From: Antribacter soli
Lineage (GTDB): Bacteria; Actinomycetota; Actinomycetes; Actinomycetales; Cellulomonadaceae
Length of the DNA stretch: 64,000 bases
Direction: 5' to 3'
Assembly: GCF_021568775.1 (NCBI RefSeq)
Contig: NZ_JAKGSG010000038.1
Location: 1-64,000, forward strand
Below the pieces are notes generated by a model that was not told the DNA's origin, made no database searches, and saw only the letters and a list, made by a program, of their open reading frames with translations. The position numbers and the translations under genes are program-made. Shown here in pieces: positions 27,544 through 35,552 of this stretch (positions within the stretch are counted from its first letter, which is position 1; every line of letters starts with the position of its first letter).

Positions 27544-27580
27544 ACCGGCGCTGCCCGGCCGGCGCCCGGCCCGACCCCCG

Positions 27581-28579
27581 TCAGACGTTCGCGGCCGCCC
27601 GGGGCAGCCAGTCGAGGAGGATCCGAGTGACCTGCTCGGGCGCCTCCTCCGGCAGGTAGTGGCCGGCGCCGTCGATCACCTCGAAGCGGAAGTCGCGGGC
27701 GAGGGCCACCGCATCGGCGTCGGCGAGCTCGTGCCGCATCAGGCCGTCCCGCGTGCCGTGCACCTGCAGGGCGGGTACCTCGACGGGGCGGCGCAGCGCC
27801 GCGAGGTAGCGACGGCCCGTGGGGCGGGGGCTGGACCGGACGGTCCAGCGGACCGCCTCCATCGCGGTGTGCGCGGCGAACGGGATGCGCATGACGGCCC
27901 GGTAGCGCTCGACGACGTCGGGCTCGAAAGGTGTCGCAGCGCCGGTCGCCAGGACGCGGTCGACGAGGTCCGAGCCGATCAGGGCCCGCTCCGGCAGGGT
28001 CGGCAGCTGGTAGAACGCGAGGTGGCGCAGGCCCTGGGGCGTGAGCAGAGCCCGCGCGGGGGCCCGCCTGCGCGCCGGGTGCGGCGCGGCGAACGCCGCG
28101 ACACCGGCCGTGACCGAGGGTGCGAGCGCAGCCATCGCCCAGGCGAGGGCGCCGCCCTGCCCGTGACCCACGACCACGGCTCGTTCCCGGCCGAGCGAAC
28201 GGATCACACCGGCCACGTCGCGGGCGCGGGTCGGCGCGTCGTAGCCCGACGGCGGCTTGTCCGACGCGCCCGTGCCCCGCAGGTCCATCGCCGCGACGCG
28301 GTACCCGGCGTCGGCGAGCGCGGCGACCTGGTCGCGCCAGGCCCACCAGAACTGGGGAAATCCGTGCAGCAGCAGCACGAGCGGCGCGGTGCGCTCCTCG
28401 GGTCCGGCCAGGGCGACGTGGAAGCGGGCCCCGTTCGCGGGCACGAACTCGTGCCGCCACGGCCCCTCGACCAGCGCGGAGGTGTAGTCGCTCGTCCCGG
28501 TGGACGCGACGGGGGGCCGGGCCGGCGCGAGGCGCTGGGCCGGTCCGGCCCCGGTCGCGTCGCTGTGAAGTGCCGTCAC
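27581..28579 (-). CDS. Alpha/beta hydrolase, EphE-like
   Basis: The 332-residue protein has the alpha/beta hydrolase fold: HGFPQFWWAW (oxyanion hole), MDLRGTGASDKP, and a late GAGHYLPEEAPE with the catalytic-His position. The nucleophile elbow, however, reads GHGQGG, with Gly where Asp or Ser is expected, so classical catalysis is doubtful. It lies next to nth, as the ephE gene does in mycobacteria as far as I recall. It may be a non-hydrolytic relative or use another residue. Start is GTG at 28579. Confidence 0.75.
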   Translation of the reverse strand: MTALHSDATGAGPAQRLAPARPPVASTGTSDYTSALVEGPWRHEFVPANGARFHVALAGPEERTAPLVLLLHGFPQFWWAWRDQVAALADAGYRVAAMDLRGTGASDKPPSGYDAPTRARDVAGVIRSLGRERAVVVGHGQGGALAWAMAALAPSVTAGVAAFAAPHPARRRAPARALLTPQGLRHLAFYQLPTLPERALIGSDLVDRVLATGAATPFEPDVVERYRAVMRIPFAAHTAMEAVRWTVRSSPRPTGRRYLAALRRPVEVPALQVHGTRDGLMRHELADADAVALARDFRFEVIDGAGHYLPEEAPEQVTRILLDWLPRAAANV

Positions 28580-28683
28580 GGGACGAACCTATGCGCCAAC
28601 AGGCCCGGACCGCGACCCAGGCGCGCCGAACGAGGCCCGGCGTGGTGAACGGAGGCCTCGCCGCGCGGACGCGCAGGTCGCGG

Positions 28684-29556
28684 TCAGCGGCCCGCCTGGG
28701 CTGCTCGGCGGGCGTCGCCGGCCCCGGACACCGGGCCCGACGCCGGTCGCGCGGCTGAGCTGTGCGACCCGCCGGCCGTCGTCGTCCGGGTGACGGGCGC
28801 CGCCGGAGCGGTCGTCCCTGCGGACCGGACCGGGCCCACGCCCGCGGACGGCGCGGGCGCCACGTCGTCGGACAGGCGCTGCTCCTTGGGCGGGTCGAAG
28901 CGGTAGCCGACGTTGCGGACGGTGCCGATGAGCTGCTCGTGCTCGGGCCCGAGCTTGGCGCGCAGGCGCCGCACGTGGACGTCAACGGTGCGGGTGCCCC
29001 CGTAGTAGTCGTAGCCCCAGACCTCCTGCAGGAGCTGGGCGCGCGTGAAGACGCGGCCCGGGTGCTGCACGAGGTACTTGAGGAGCTCGAACTCCTTGTA
29101 CGTCAGGTCGATGGGGCGGCCGCGCAGACGGGCGGTGTAGCCGCCGGCGTCGATCGCGAGGTCGCCGGCGGAGATCTCCTGCTGGTTGTCCTCGGCGGGC
29201 CCGCGGGCCGACCGCTCGATGACCAGTCGCAGACGCGCCTCGACCTCCGCGGGGGAGGCGGTCTCGAGGAGCAGGTCGTCGGCGCCCCACTCGTGCGTGA
29301 CGACCGTCAGGCCGCCCTCGGTGAGGACGAGGACCAGCGGCACCGTCAGGCCTGTGGCGTGCAGCAGGCGACAGGTGGTCCGTGCGGCGACCAGGTCCCG
29401 ACGGGCATCCAGCAGCACGACGTCCGCATCCGGGGCGTCGACCAAGGCCGACGGCTCCATCGGGAGCACCCTGACGCGGTGGGACAGCAGACCCAGTGCC
29501 GGAAGGACCTCGGCGGACCCCCCGGTCGCCGGAGTAAGGATCAACAGCTCAGCCAT
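28684..29556 (-). CDS. glnR: OmpR-type orphan response regulator GlnR
   Basis: GlnR controls nitrogen assimilation genes in actinobacteria. The receiver-like domain keeps Asp50 ([10 protein letters not shown]) but lacks the usual acidic pocket, as in known GlnR, which works without a kinase. The winged helix has [20 protein letters not shown] and [20 protein letters not shown]. The start at 29556 (MAELLILTP) has GAGGAGG ten bases upstream. The last 60 residues are a Pro/Ala/Ser-rich tail. A striking repeat that could be its own operator lies upstream (29728-29765). Confidence 0.88.
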   Translation of the reverse strand: MAELLILTPATGGSAEVLPALGLLSHRVRVLPMEPSALVDAPDADVVLLDARRDLVAARTTCRLLHATGLTVPLVLVLTEGGLTVVTHEWGADDLLLETASPAEVEARLRLVIERSARGPAEDNQQEISAGDLAIDAGGYTARLRGRPIDLTYKEFELLKYLVQHPGRVFTRAQLLQEVWGYDYYGGTRTVDVHVRRLRAKLGPEHEQLIGTVRNVGYRFDPPKEQRLSDDVAPAPSAGVGPVRSAGTTAPAAPVTRTTTAGGSHSSAARPASGPVSGAGDARRAAQAGR

Positions 29557-29727
29557 ACTCGACGCACCTCCTCTCGGACCGGCGTCTTGCAACCGTCCCG
29601 CCTCGACAACGTACTCGCGAGAGCGACGTCGCCCCGTAGCCATGTGGCTGCGGGAAGTCTGCCTTGTTGCTTGTTGCGTGCATGTTACACGTCCTTTTCC
29701 CACACACCACGATGCAGGTCACAAGCC

Positions 29728-29765
29728 GTGACGCGCCGGTGACGCACCCATGACGCTCGGGTGAC
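29728..29765. promoter_or_regulatory. Four GTGAC repeats at exact 11-bp period
   Basis: GTGAC occurs at 29728, 29739, 29761 and as ATGAC at 29750, each exactly 11 bases apart, with another GTCAC at 29718. Direct repeats at one helical turn are how OmpR-type regulators, including GlnR, bind as head-to-tail dimers. The array lies between divergent glnR and the membrane protein gene at 29812, about 47 bases upstream of the latter. Binding by GlnR itself is inference. Confidence 0.55.
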
Positions 29766-29811
29766 ATGGCCCCGTCTGCGACGTCACCGGGCGATCTGGG
29801 AGACTCGGGGC

Positions 29812-30540
29812 GTGTCAGTCTCCTCCCGTGCCGTCGCGACCGCCGTGCTGTCCGCGGGAGTCGCCGCCGCGGCCTCCGTCGGGATCCTGCCCCTCGCCGG
29901 CGCAGCGGTCGTCCTGGCCGTCCTGATCGCTCTCGGCTGGGCCGGCCTGCTGCGCCTGCCCGCGCCCGGCGGGACCATGCTCGTGGTGATGCTGTCCGGG
30001 ATCGGATCGGTCGCCGTGGCGTACGCGACGAACGGTGAGCCCGTCCTGCGGTACCTGCCGCTCGTCCTCGCCGGGTCCATGGTGCTCGCCTTCCTCGCCG
30101 AGATGATGCGGCGCGACGGACGGGTGCGGCTCGTCGAATCCGTCTCGGGCACCGTGGCCGGGTCGGTCGTGGCGCTCGCCTGCGCCGGCTGGGTGGCGGC
30201 CGGGCGGACCGAGGGGTCGGCCGACCTCGTCGTGACGAGCGCGTTCGCCCTGGCGGTCGCAGCGGCTGTGTCGGCGCTGCCGCTGCGGGGTTGGCGCGCG
30301 CTCGCGGCGGCCGTCGGCGGCGCCGTCCTCGGTGGCGGCATCGTGGGCACCCTGCTCGTCGACACCGTGACCGGGCTGTGGTGCGGGCTCGTGGCCGGGC
30401 TGGTCGTGGGCGCGCTGCACCTGCTGTTCGAGCGGTTGCCGGCCCTGCGGCAGCGGCTCCCCGGGCTCTCGGCGAGCGCCGTCCCGGTGGCGATCGGGGG
30501 GATCCTCGTGTTCGTGGTGGGGCGGCTCGTCATCGTCTGA
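29812..30540 (+). CDS. Integral membrane protein of unknown function
   Basis: A 242-residue protein with about seven hydrophobic helices. It starts SVSSRAVATAVLSAG after a GGGAG ribosome binding site at a GTG (29812). It has a conserved-looking YATNGEPVLRYLP loop and ends FVVGRLVIV. I cannot name the family; small membrane proteins with this layout sit beside glnR in other actinobacteria, to my recollection. Divergent from glnR with the repeat array in between. Confidence 0.75.
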   Translation: MSVSSRAVATAVLSAGVAAAASVGILPLAGAAVVLAVLIALGWAGLLRLPAPGGTMLVVMLSGIGSVAVAYATNGEPVLRYLPLVLAGSMVLAFLAEMMRRDGRVRLVESVSGTVAGSVVALACAGWVAAGRTEGSADLVVTSAFALAVAAAVSALPLRGWRALAAAVGGAVLGGGIVGTLLVDTVTGLWCGLVAGLVVGALHLLFERLPALRQRLPGLSASAVPVAIGGILVFVVGRLVIV

Positions 30541-30637
30541 GCCGGAGCGGAACTGCAGGCTCGGGCGAGCGAAGGGATCGTCTGACGTCTTCACGAGGCG
30601 GTTGTCTCGTTGTCGGATCTCAGTGCGTGGGACACTG

Positions 30638-30664
30638 GGAATGCGGCGTGACGCGCCGCCTGTT
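30638..30664 (+). promoter_or_regulatory. Candidate SigR/SigH-type promoter
   Basis: GGAAT (30638-30642), 19 bases, then GTT (30662-30664) matches the GGAAT/GTT promoter of thiol-stress sigma factors SigR/SigH. It lies 47 bases upstream of a thioredoxin-like gene, which is a typical target. Confidence 0.4.
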
Positions 30665-30710
30665 GGCGGGGTATGACGTACCCGGACAGCGCGGGTGACG
30701 ACGACGGGGG

Positions 30711-31217
30711 ATGCGCATGACGGTGCAGCTTGCGACGCTCGGCGCACTCCTGGTGCTCACCGCGGCGATCGGCCTGTGGTGGTCCGCCCGGCAGGGTGCG
30801 GTCCGCGCGCCGGCCCGCGGCGCGGCCGCCGAGGGCGGGCTCGACTGGGCCGAGTACGGCGTGGCCCTCGGGTCGCGCACCACCTTCGTGCAGTTCTCCG
30901 CCGAGGTGTGCGCCCCGTGCCGCGCCACCGCGCGGGTGCTCGGCGAGCTCGCCTCCGCCCACCCGGGCGTGACGCACCGCGAGCTGGACGTCGACGAGAA
31001 CCTGGGCCTCGTGCGCGAGCTCAGCGTCCTGCGGACGCCCACGGTGCTCGTGCTCGACCCGAGCGGGCGAGAGGTCGCGCGCCTCAGCGGCGCCGTGTCA
31101 CGGACGCAGGCCCGCGAGGCGCTCGCGGCGGGCGAGCGCGGCGCTCCGGCCCCGCACGGCGTGCCTGAGCCCGGCGTGGCGAACCACACTGTGACGAACA
31201 ACGAGAGGCGAGCATGA
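30711..31217 (+). CDS. Membrane-anchored thioredoxin-like protein
   Basis: A 168-residue protein: one N-terminal membrane helix (residues 5-25), then a thioredoxin fold with Cys67-Ala-Pro-Cys70 in SAEVCAPCR and the cis-Pro in LRTPTVLVLD. It would act as a thiol-disulfide reductant or oxidant at the membrane. A start at the ATG 30717 (MTVQ) is also possible. The end overlaps the DUF4395 gene as ATGA. The upstream SigR-like promoter fits oxidative or thiol stress control. Confidence 0.85.
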   Translation: MRMTVQLATLGALLVLTAAIGLWWSARQGAVRAPARGAAAEGGLDWAEYGVALGSRTTFVQFSAEVCAPCRATARVLGELASAHPGVTHRELDVDENLGLVRELSVLRTPTVLVLDPSGREVARLSGAVSRTQAREALAAGERGAPAPHGVPEPGVANHTVTNNERRA

Positions 31218-31654
31218 CGACGTCGGGCATCGATCCTCGCGGGCCGCGCTTCGGCGCCGGCGTGACCGCGGTGCTGCTGGCAGTGGTGGTCCTGCTCGGG
31301 CCGGGGGTCCCCGGACTGGTGGTGCTGACCGTGGTGGCCCTGAGCTTCCTCCTCGGGACGCTCCGCGGTGCCGAGGGCACGTGGCAGGGCGCGCTGTTCA
31401 AGAGGCTCGTGCGCCCGCGGCTGGCGTCGCCCGCCGAGCTGGAAGACCGGCGCCCGCCGCGGTTCGCGCAGGGTGTGGGGCTCGTCGTGACGGGCGTCGG
31501 CGTCGTGCTCGGCCTGGCCGGCGTGGCCGTCGCTGTGCCGGTCGCGGCCGCGGTGGCGTTCGTCGCCGCAGCGCTCAACGCGGCCGTCGGGCTGTGCCTC
31601 GGCTGCGAGATGTACCTGCTGCTGCGTCGCCTGCGCCCGGCCTCCGCGGGATAG
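31214..31654 (+). CDS. DUF4395 membrane protein
   Basis: A 146-residue protein with four membrane helices, RFGAGVTAV and RFAQGVG loops and a CLGCE motif near the C-terminus. These are features of DUF4395, often found next to thioredoxin-like genes. The CxxC may exchange electrons with the coupled thioredoxin. Overlap with that gene (ATGA) supports a shared job. Confidence 0.85.
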   Translation: MTTSGIDPRGPRFGAGVTAVLLAVVVLLGPGVPGLVVLTVVALSFLLGTLRGAEGTWQGALFKRLVRPRLASPAELEDRRPPRFAQGVGLVVTGVGVVLGLAGVAVAVPVAAAVAFVAAALNAAVGLCLGCEMYLLLRRLRPASAG

Positions 31655-31672
31655 GCGCGGCGAGCACCCGCG

Positions 31673-32044
31673 TCAGTAGACGAGCGCCTGGGCGCCGTCC
31701 GCCAGGATCTCCTCGACGAACAGCGCGGACCCCGCCACCCGGACGCCCGGCAGCACGTCGTCCTCGGTGATGCCGCGGCGGGCCGCGCACTGCGTGCACA
31801 GCGTGACGGTGCCGGCCTCGAGGACCGACGCGAGGAGGTCGGGAAGCGGGGCGGCGTGCTCGAGCACGAGGTCGGCCGCGCGGTCCGGGAGCGCGAACCA
31901 CGCGGACTCACCCGTGAGCCACAGGCTCACCTCCGCACCGGAGGCGACGGCCGCCGCCGCGACGGTGAACGCCTGGTTCGTCGCCTCGGGCCGGTCGAGG
32001 CCCGCAGTGGTCTTGATCACGAGGGTTCGCGGAGCGTCGGACAT
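31673..32044 (-). CDS. DsrE-like family protein
   Basis: A 123-residue protein of the DsrE/DsrF-like fold: TLVIKTTAGLDRPEATNQAF at the start, then VSLWLTGESAWF and a C-terminal CTQC pair that could carry a persulfide. Such proteins move sulfur or interact with thiol enzymes. The ATG at 32044 gives MSDAPRTLV; an earlier ATG adds unconserved residues. It is convergent with DUF4395 and divergent from the next gene. Confidence 0.8.
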   Translation of the reverse strand: MSDAPRTLVIKTTAGLDRPEATNQAFTVAAAAVASGAEVSLWLTGESAWFALPDRAADLVLEHAAPLPDLLASVLEAGTVTLCTQCAARRGITEDDVLPGVRVAGSALFVEEILADGAQALVY

Positions 32045-32081
32045 GGCCTGAGAGTAAGCGCCGGACGTTAGGATCGTCAGC

Positions 32082-32192
32082 ATGTATCAGGGTCTCGAAG
32101 CTGTCTTCATCGGCCTCCTCATCGCCGCGGTGGTCACCATCACGTGGTTCGCCGGGTACGTCGTCTACAAGCTGTTCTCTGGCCAGCGCTGA
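32082..32192 (+). CDS. 36-residue membrane peptide coupled to nitrobindin
   Basis: The small protein MYQGLEAVFIGLLIAAVVTI followed by a polar end is one membrane helix. Its TGA overlaps the next ATG as TGATG, so it is coupled to the FABP/nitrobindin-like gene. It may be a true small membrane protein or a translational leader. It was too short for ordinary gene calling. Confidence 0.55.
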   Translation: MYQGLEAVFIGLLIAAVVTITWFAGYVVYKLFSGQR

Positions 32193-32809
32193 TGGCGTTC
32201 TCCTTCCCGGAGGGCTTGGCGCCGGAGGTGTACCCGCTTGCCTGGCTCGTGGGTCACTGGCGCGGGGAGGGTGTCATCGACTACCCCGGCATCGACAAGC
32301 GGACCTTCGTCCAGCACCTCGTGTTCGACCACGACGGCGGTCCGTACCTGCGCTTCGAGTCCACGCTGCGCGTGCTCGACTCGGTCGTGCCCGACGCGCT
32401 GCCCGCCGAGGGTGAGTGGCCGGAGCGCGTCGCCGACCCCGCCGAGGGCGAGGCGCCGGCGAAGGCGACCGGGACGCCGTCGGGCGATGCCGGGACCGTG
32501 TGGTCCACCGAGACCGGCTACTGGCGCGTGTCGACGGATCGCCCGGAGGGGCTCGAGGACGCCAAGCACGCGCTGGAGGTGCTCGTCAGCGACGCGTCGG
32601 GCCGCCTGAGCCTGTACCTCGGTGCGGTCGGCAACGGGCGCATCGACCTCGCGACCGACTTCATCGCGCGCACGTCGACGGCGACCGAGGTCAGCGCGTC
32701 GAAGCGGCTGTACGGCCTGGTCGAGGGGCGCCTGCTCTGGGTCGAGGAGCTCGCGGCGTTCGGCGAGCCGCTGCGCTCCTACGCCTCCGCCGAGCTGGAC
32801 CGGCTGTAA
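32192..32809 (+). CDS. FABP/nitrobindin-like heme-binding protein
   Basis: A 205-residue beta-barrel of the nitrobindin family (FABP-like, DUF1794). It has GHWRGEG (the GxWxGxG signature) near residue 17 and a conserved FDHDGGPYLRF strand, ending YASAELDRL. Such proteins bind heme and may react with peroxynitrite or nitric oxide. A roughly 15-residue acidic insertion (PAEGEAPAK) lies in a loop. Start overlaps the small ORF. Confidence 0.85.
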   Translation: MAFSFPEGLAPEVYPLAWLVGHWRGEGVIDYPGIDKRTFVQHLVFDHDGGPYLRFESTLRVLDSVVPDALPAEGEWPERVADPAEGEAPAKATGTPSGDAGTVWSTETGYWRVSTDRPEGLEDAKHALEVLVSDASGRLSLYLGAVGNGRIDLATDFIARTSTATEVSASKRLYGLVEGRLLWVEELAAFGEPLRSYASAELDRL

Positions 32810-32866
32810 CTCACCGCGGCCCCGGGGAATGGCCCCGGAGCCGCCGACGCTGCACCGGAGGTGAAC

Positions 32867-34018
32867 ATGGACGTCAGCCCTCTCCTGAACCGTCATGGCG
32901 CCGTGGCCGCCACCGGCCCCGACGCCGGCGTCGCCTGGCACTACGGCGACCCCGTCGCCGAACAGCGCGCCCTCGTGCGCGGCGGCGCGGTGGTCGACCA
33001 GTCGCACCTCGGGGTGGTCCGCGTCGCGGGGCCGGACCGGCTGAGCTGGCTGCACTCCATCACGTCGCAGGACCTCGCGGACCTCGCGCCGCGCACCTCC
33101 ACCGAGCTGCTCGTGCTGTCGCCGCAGGGCCACGTGGAGCACGCCGCCGGCGTGGTCGACGACGGCGAGGCGACCTGGCTGATCACGGAGCGGTCGCACG
33201 CGCCTGCGCTGGCCGCGTGGCTCGACCGCATGAAGTTCATGCTGCGCGTCGAGATCGCCGACGTGACCGGCGAGTGGGCCGCGCTGGGCGAGGCCGTCGA
33301 CGCCGAGGGCGCCGAGGGCGAGCCCGTCACCTGGCGCGACGCCTGGCCGCACGTGACCGGCGGCGGCACCCGCTACGGCGCGCCCGAGTCGGAGCATCCC
33401 GGGGCGGAGCGGCCCTGGCGGCTCGTGCTCGTCCCGCGTGCCACGCTCGACGCCGAGGTCGCCGCCCGGGAGGCCGCCGGCTGGCGTCTGGCCGGCACCT
33501 GGGCGACGGAGGCGCTGCGCATCGAGGCGTGGCGGCCCCGCCTGGGCCGCGAGGTCGACGACCGGACCATCCCGCACGAGCTCGACTGGCTGCGTACCTC
33601 GGTCCACCTGCACAAGGGCTGCTACCGCGGCCAGGAGACCATCGCGCGCGTGCACAACCTCGGCCGGCCGCCGCGGCGTCTGGTGATGCTGCACCTCGAC
33701 GGATCGGGCCACCTGCTCCCCGAGCTGGGGGCGGAGGTGCGGCTGCGGGCGGAGGACGGCCAGGCGTGGGGCAAGGTCGTGGGCGTCCTCACGTCCGTGG
33801 CGCGCCACCACGAGCTCGGGCCGATCGGCCTCGCCGTGGTCAAGCGCAACGTCCCGGAGGACGCGGAGCTGCTCGTCCTGTCCGACGTCGGCGGGTCACC
33901 CCTCGAGGTGGCGGCGGCGCAGGAGGTGGTCGTGCCGGGCGACGGCGTCTCCGCCGACCGGCCGGAGTCGCACGGACCGCTCACGCGGGGGCTGCGCGGC
34001 CCCGGCAGCCTGATCTGA
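32867..34018 (+). CDS. Folate-binding protein YgfZ/GcvT-like
   Basis: A 383-residue tetrahydrofolate-dependent protein that helps iron-sulfur cluster enzymes. The signature KGCYRGQE lies near residue 250, and the N-terminal GcvT fold contains LHSITSQDLADL. GGAGG stands five bases before the ATG at 32867, which I prefer to the GTG at 32861. The end is an acidic disordered tail. It is the second gene in a chain of same-direction core genes. Confidence 0.9.
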   Translation: MDVSPLLNRHGAVAATGPDAGVAWHYGDPVAEQRALVRGGAVVDQSHLGVVRVAGPDRLSWLHSITSQDLADLAPRTSTELLVLSPQGHVEHAAGVVDDGEATWLITERSHAPALAAWLDRMKFMLRVEIADVTGEWAALGEAVDAEGAEGEPVTWRDAWPHVTGGGTRYGAPESEHPGAERPWRLVLVPRATLDAEVAAREAAGWRLAGTWATEALRIEAWRPRLGREVDDRTIPHELDWLRTSVHLHKGCYRGQETIARVHNLGRPPRRLVMLHLDGSGHLLPELGAEVRLRAEDGQAWGKVVGVLTSVARHHELGPIGLAVVKRNVPEDAELLVLSDVGGSPLEVAAAQEVVVPGDGVSADRPESHGPLTRGLRGPGSLI

Positions 34019-34022
34019 CCGC

Positions 34023-35141
34023 ATGAGCGCGCTGCCCGGTCCGGCGGACGAGGTCGTACGCCGGGCGATGCGCTCGCTGGTGCTGCGTACGCGGCTGCGC
34101 CAGGGCTGGACGCGGTCGAAGACGGGTCTGGTGCCGATCGGGCAGGCGGCGCTCGCCGCGGGGCTGGCCTACGCGTTCGCGCGGCAGGTGCTCGGGCACG
34201 AGATGCCGTTCTTCGCCCCCGTCGCGGCGTGGCTCTGCCTCGGCTTCACGGCGCACCGGGACGTGCGGCGCATCGCGGAGCTCGCGGTGGGAGTGGCCGT
34301 GGGTGTCGGGATGGGCGACCTCGTGGTGACCCTCATCGGCTCCGGCTGGTGGCAGCTCACGGTGGTGCTGTTCTTCTCCGCGATGCTTGCGCGGTTCATC
34401 GACCGCGGTGCCCTGCTCGTCACGCAGGCCGGCGCCCAGGCGATCATCGTGGTGGGCCTGCCGGCCGTCTCCGGCGGGCCGCTCGGCCGGTGGACCGACG
34501 CCCTCGTGGGCGGGGCGGTCGCGCTGCTCATCGCTGTGCTCACCCCAGGCGACACGCGCCGCCGCCCGCGGGCCCTGGGGGAGCGGGCGCTCACCGAGCT
34601 CGCCGAGACGCTCGAGACCCTCGGCCGCGGCCTGCGGGTCCGCGACCCCGAGGAGGTCACCGCGTCGCTCGTGCGCGGCCGCGCGTCCGAGCCCGTCCTG
34701 GACGAGTGGCTCACCGCGGCGCAGGGGGCTCGCGAGCTGGCGCGGGTGTCGGTCGGGCGCGTGCACCGGGCGGAGCTCGCACGCCTCGAGGCCCAGGCCG
34801 TCCTCGCCGACCGTGCCATGCGGTCCGTGCGCGTGCTCTCGCGGCGCGCCCACCCCGTGGTCCTTGCCGGGACGCACGACCTCGGCGAGGTCGCCGACCT
34901 GGTGGTGCGCCACGCGGCCGGCGTGCGGCTGCTCGCCTCCGCCGTCGCGGCCGGGGGCGACCTGTCCGCGGCCCGCCGGCTGCTCGCCGAGGCGGCGTCC
35001 CTCGCAGACCCGCGCCAGGTGGGCGCGGGCGACTGGCAGGTGCAGTCGCTCGTCATGCTCCTGCGGTCGCCGCTGGTCGACGGGCTGGAGGCCGCGGGTG
35101 CCTCGCCCGAGGAGGCCCGGGCGGCACTCCCGGAGCTGTAG
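34023..35141 (+). CDS. FUSC-type membrane protein
   Basis: A 372-residue protein whose first half has about six helices (e.g. AALAAGLAYAFARQVLG, VVLFFSAMLARFID) of the FUSC/aromatic-acid exporter type, and whose second half is a long soluble helical region. The half-size layout is common in actinobacteria. The substrate is unknown; it starts five bases after the YgfZ stop. Confidence 0.8.
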   Translation: MSALPGPADEVVRRAMRSLVLRTRLRQGWTRSKTGLVPIGQAALAAGLAYAFARQVLGHEMPFFAPVAAWLCLGFTAHRDVRRIAELAVGVAVGVGMGDLVVTLIGSGWWQLTVVLFFSAMLARFIDRGALLVTQAGAQAIIVVGLPAVSGGPLGRWTDALVGGAVALLIAVLTPGDTRRRPRALGERALTELAETLETLGRGLRVRDPEEVTASLVRGRASEPVLDEWLTAAQGARELARVSVGRVHRAELARLEAQAVLADRAMRSVRVLSRRAHPVVLAGTHDLGEVADLVVRHAAGVRLLASAVAAGGDLSAARRLLAEAASLADPRQVGAGDWQVQSLVMLLRSPLVDGLEAAGASPEEARAALPEL

Positions 35142-35213
35142 CCGGGTGGGTCGCCGGGCGACGCGTCCGGTGGCACCGGCCGTGCGTCAGGCCCGTGCCG
35201 TAGGCTCTGAGCC

Positions 35214-35552
35214 GTGTTCGCCTTCGGTGCCCTCCAGCAGTTCGTCTTCCTGGTGCTCGCCATCGTCGTGTTCGCCGCGCAGGCGGTCTCGCTGATCGAT
35301 GCGGCGCGTCGTCCCGCGCGCGGCTACACGGCGGAGGGCAAGCTGACCAAGACGATCTGGCTGCTGATCCTCGGCGTCGCCGCCGTCTTCGGTCTCCTCG
35401 GCCTCCCGCCGGCGAGCATCACGTCGTACTCGTTCCTCAACGTCCTGGCCGTCGTGCCGGCGATCATCTACTGGGTGGACGTCCGGCCGCGTCTGCTGCC
35501 CTATGGCACGGGCGGCAGGGGTGGTCCGCGCGGCCCGCAGGGCGGATGGTGA
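35214..35552 (+). CDS. DUF2516 membrane protein
   Basis: A 112-residue protein with three membrane helices and a glycine/arginine-rich C-terminal tail. ALQQFVFLVLAIVVF and FLNVLAVVPAIIYWVDVRP are typical of DUF2516, function unknown. GTG start. It overlaps the asparaginase gene by seven bases. Confidence 0.85.
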   Translation: MFAFGALQQFVFLVLAIVVFAAQAVSLIDAARRPARGYTAEGKLTKTIWLLILGVAAVFGLLGLPPASITSYSFLNVLAVVPAIIYWVDVRPRLLPYGTGGRGGPRGPQGGW

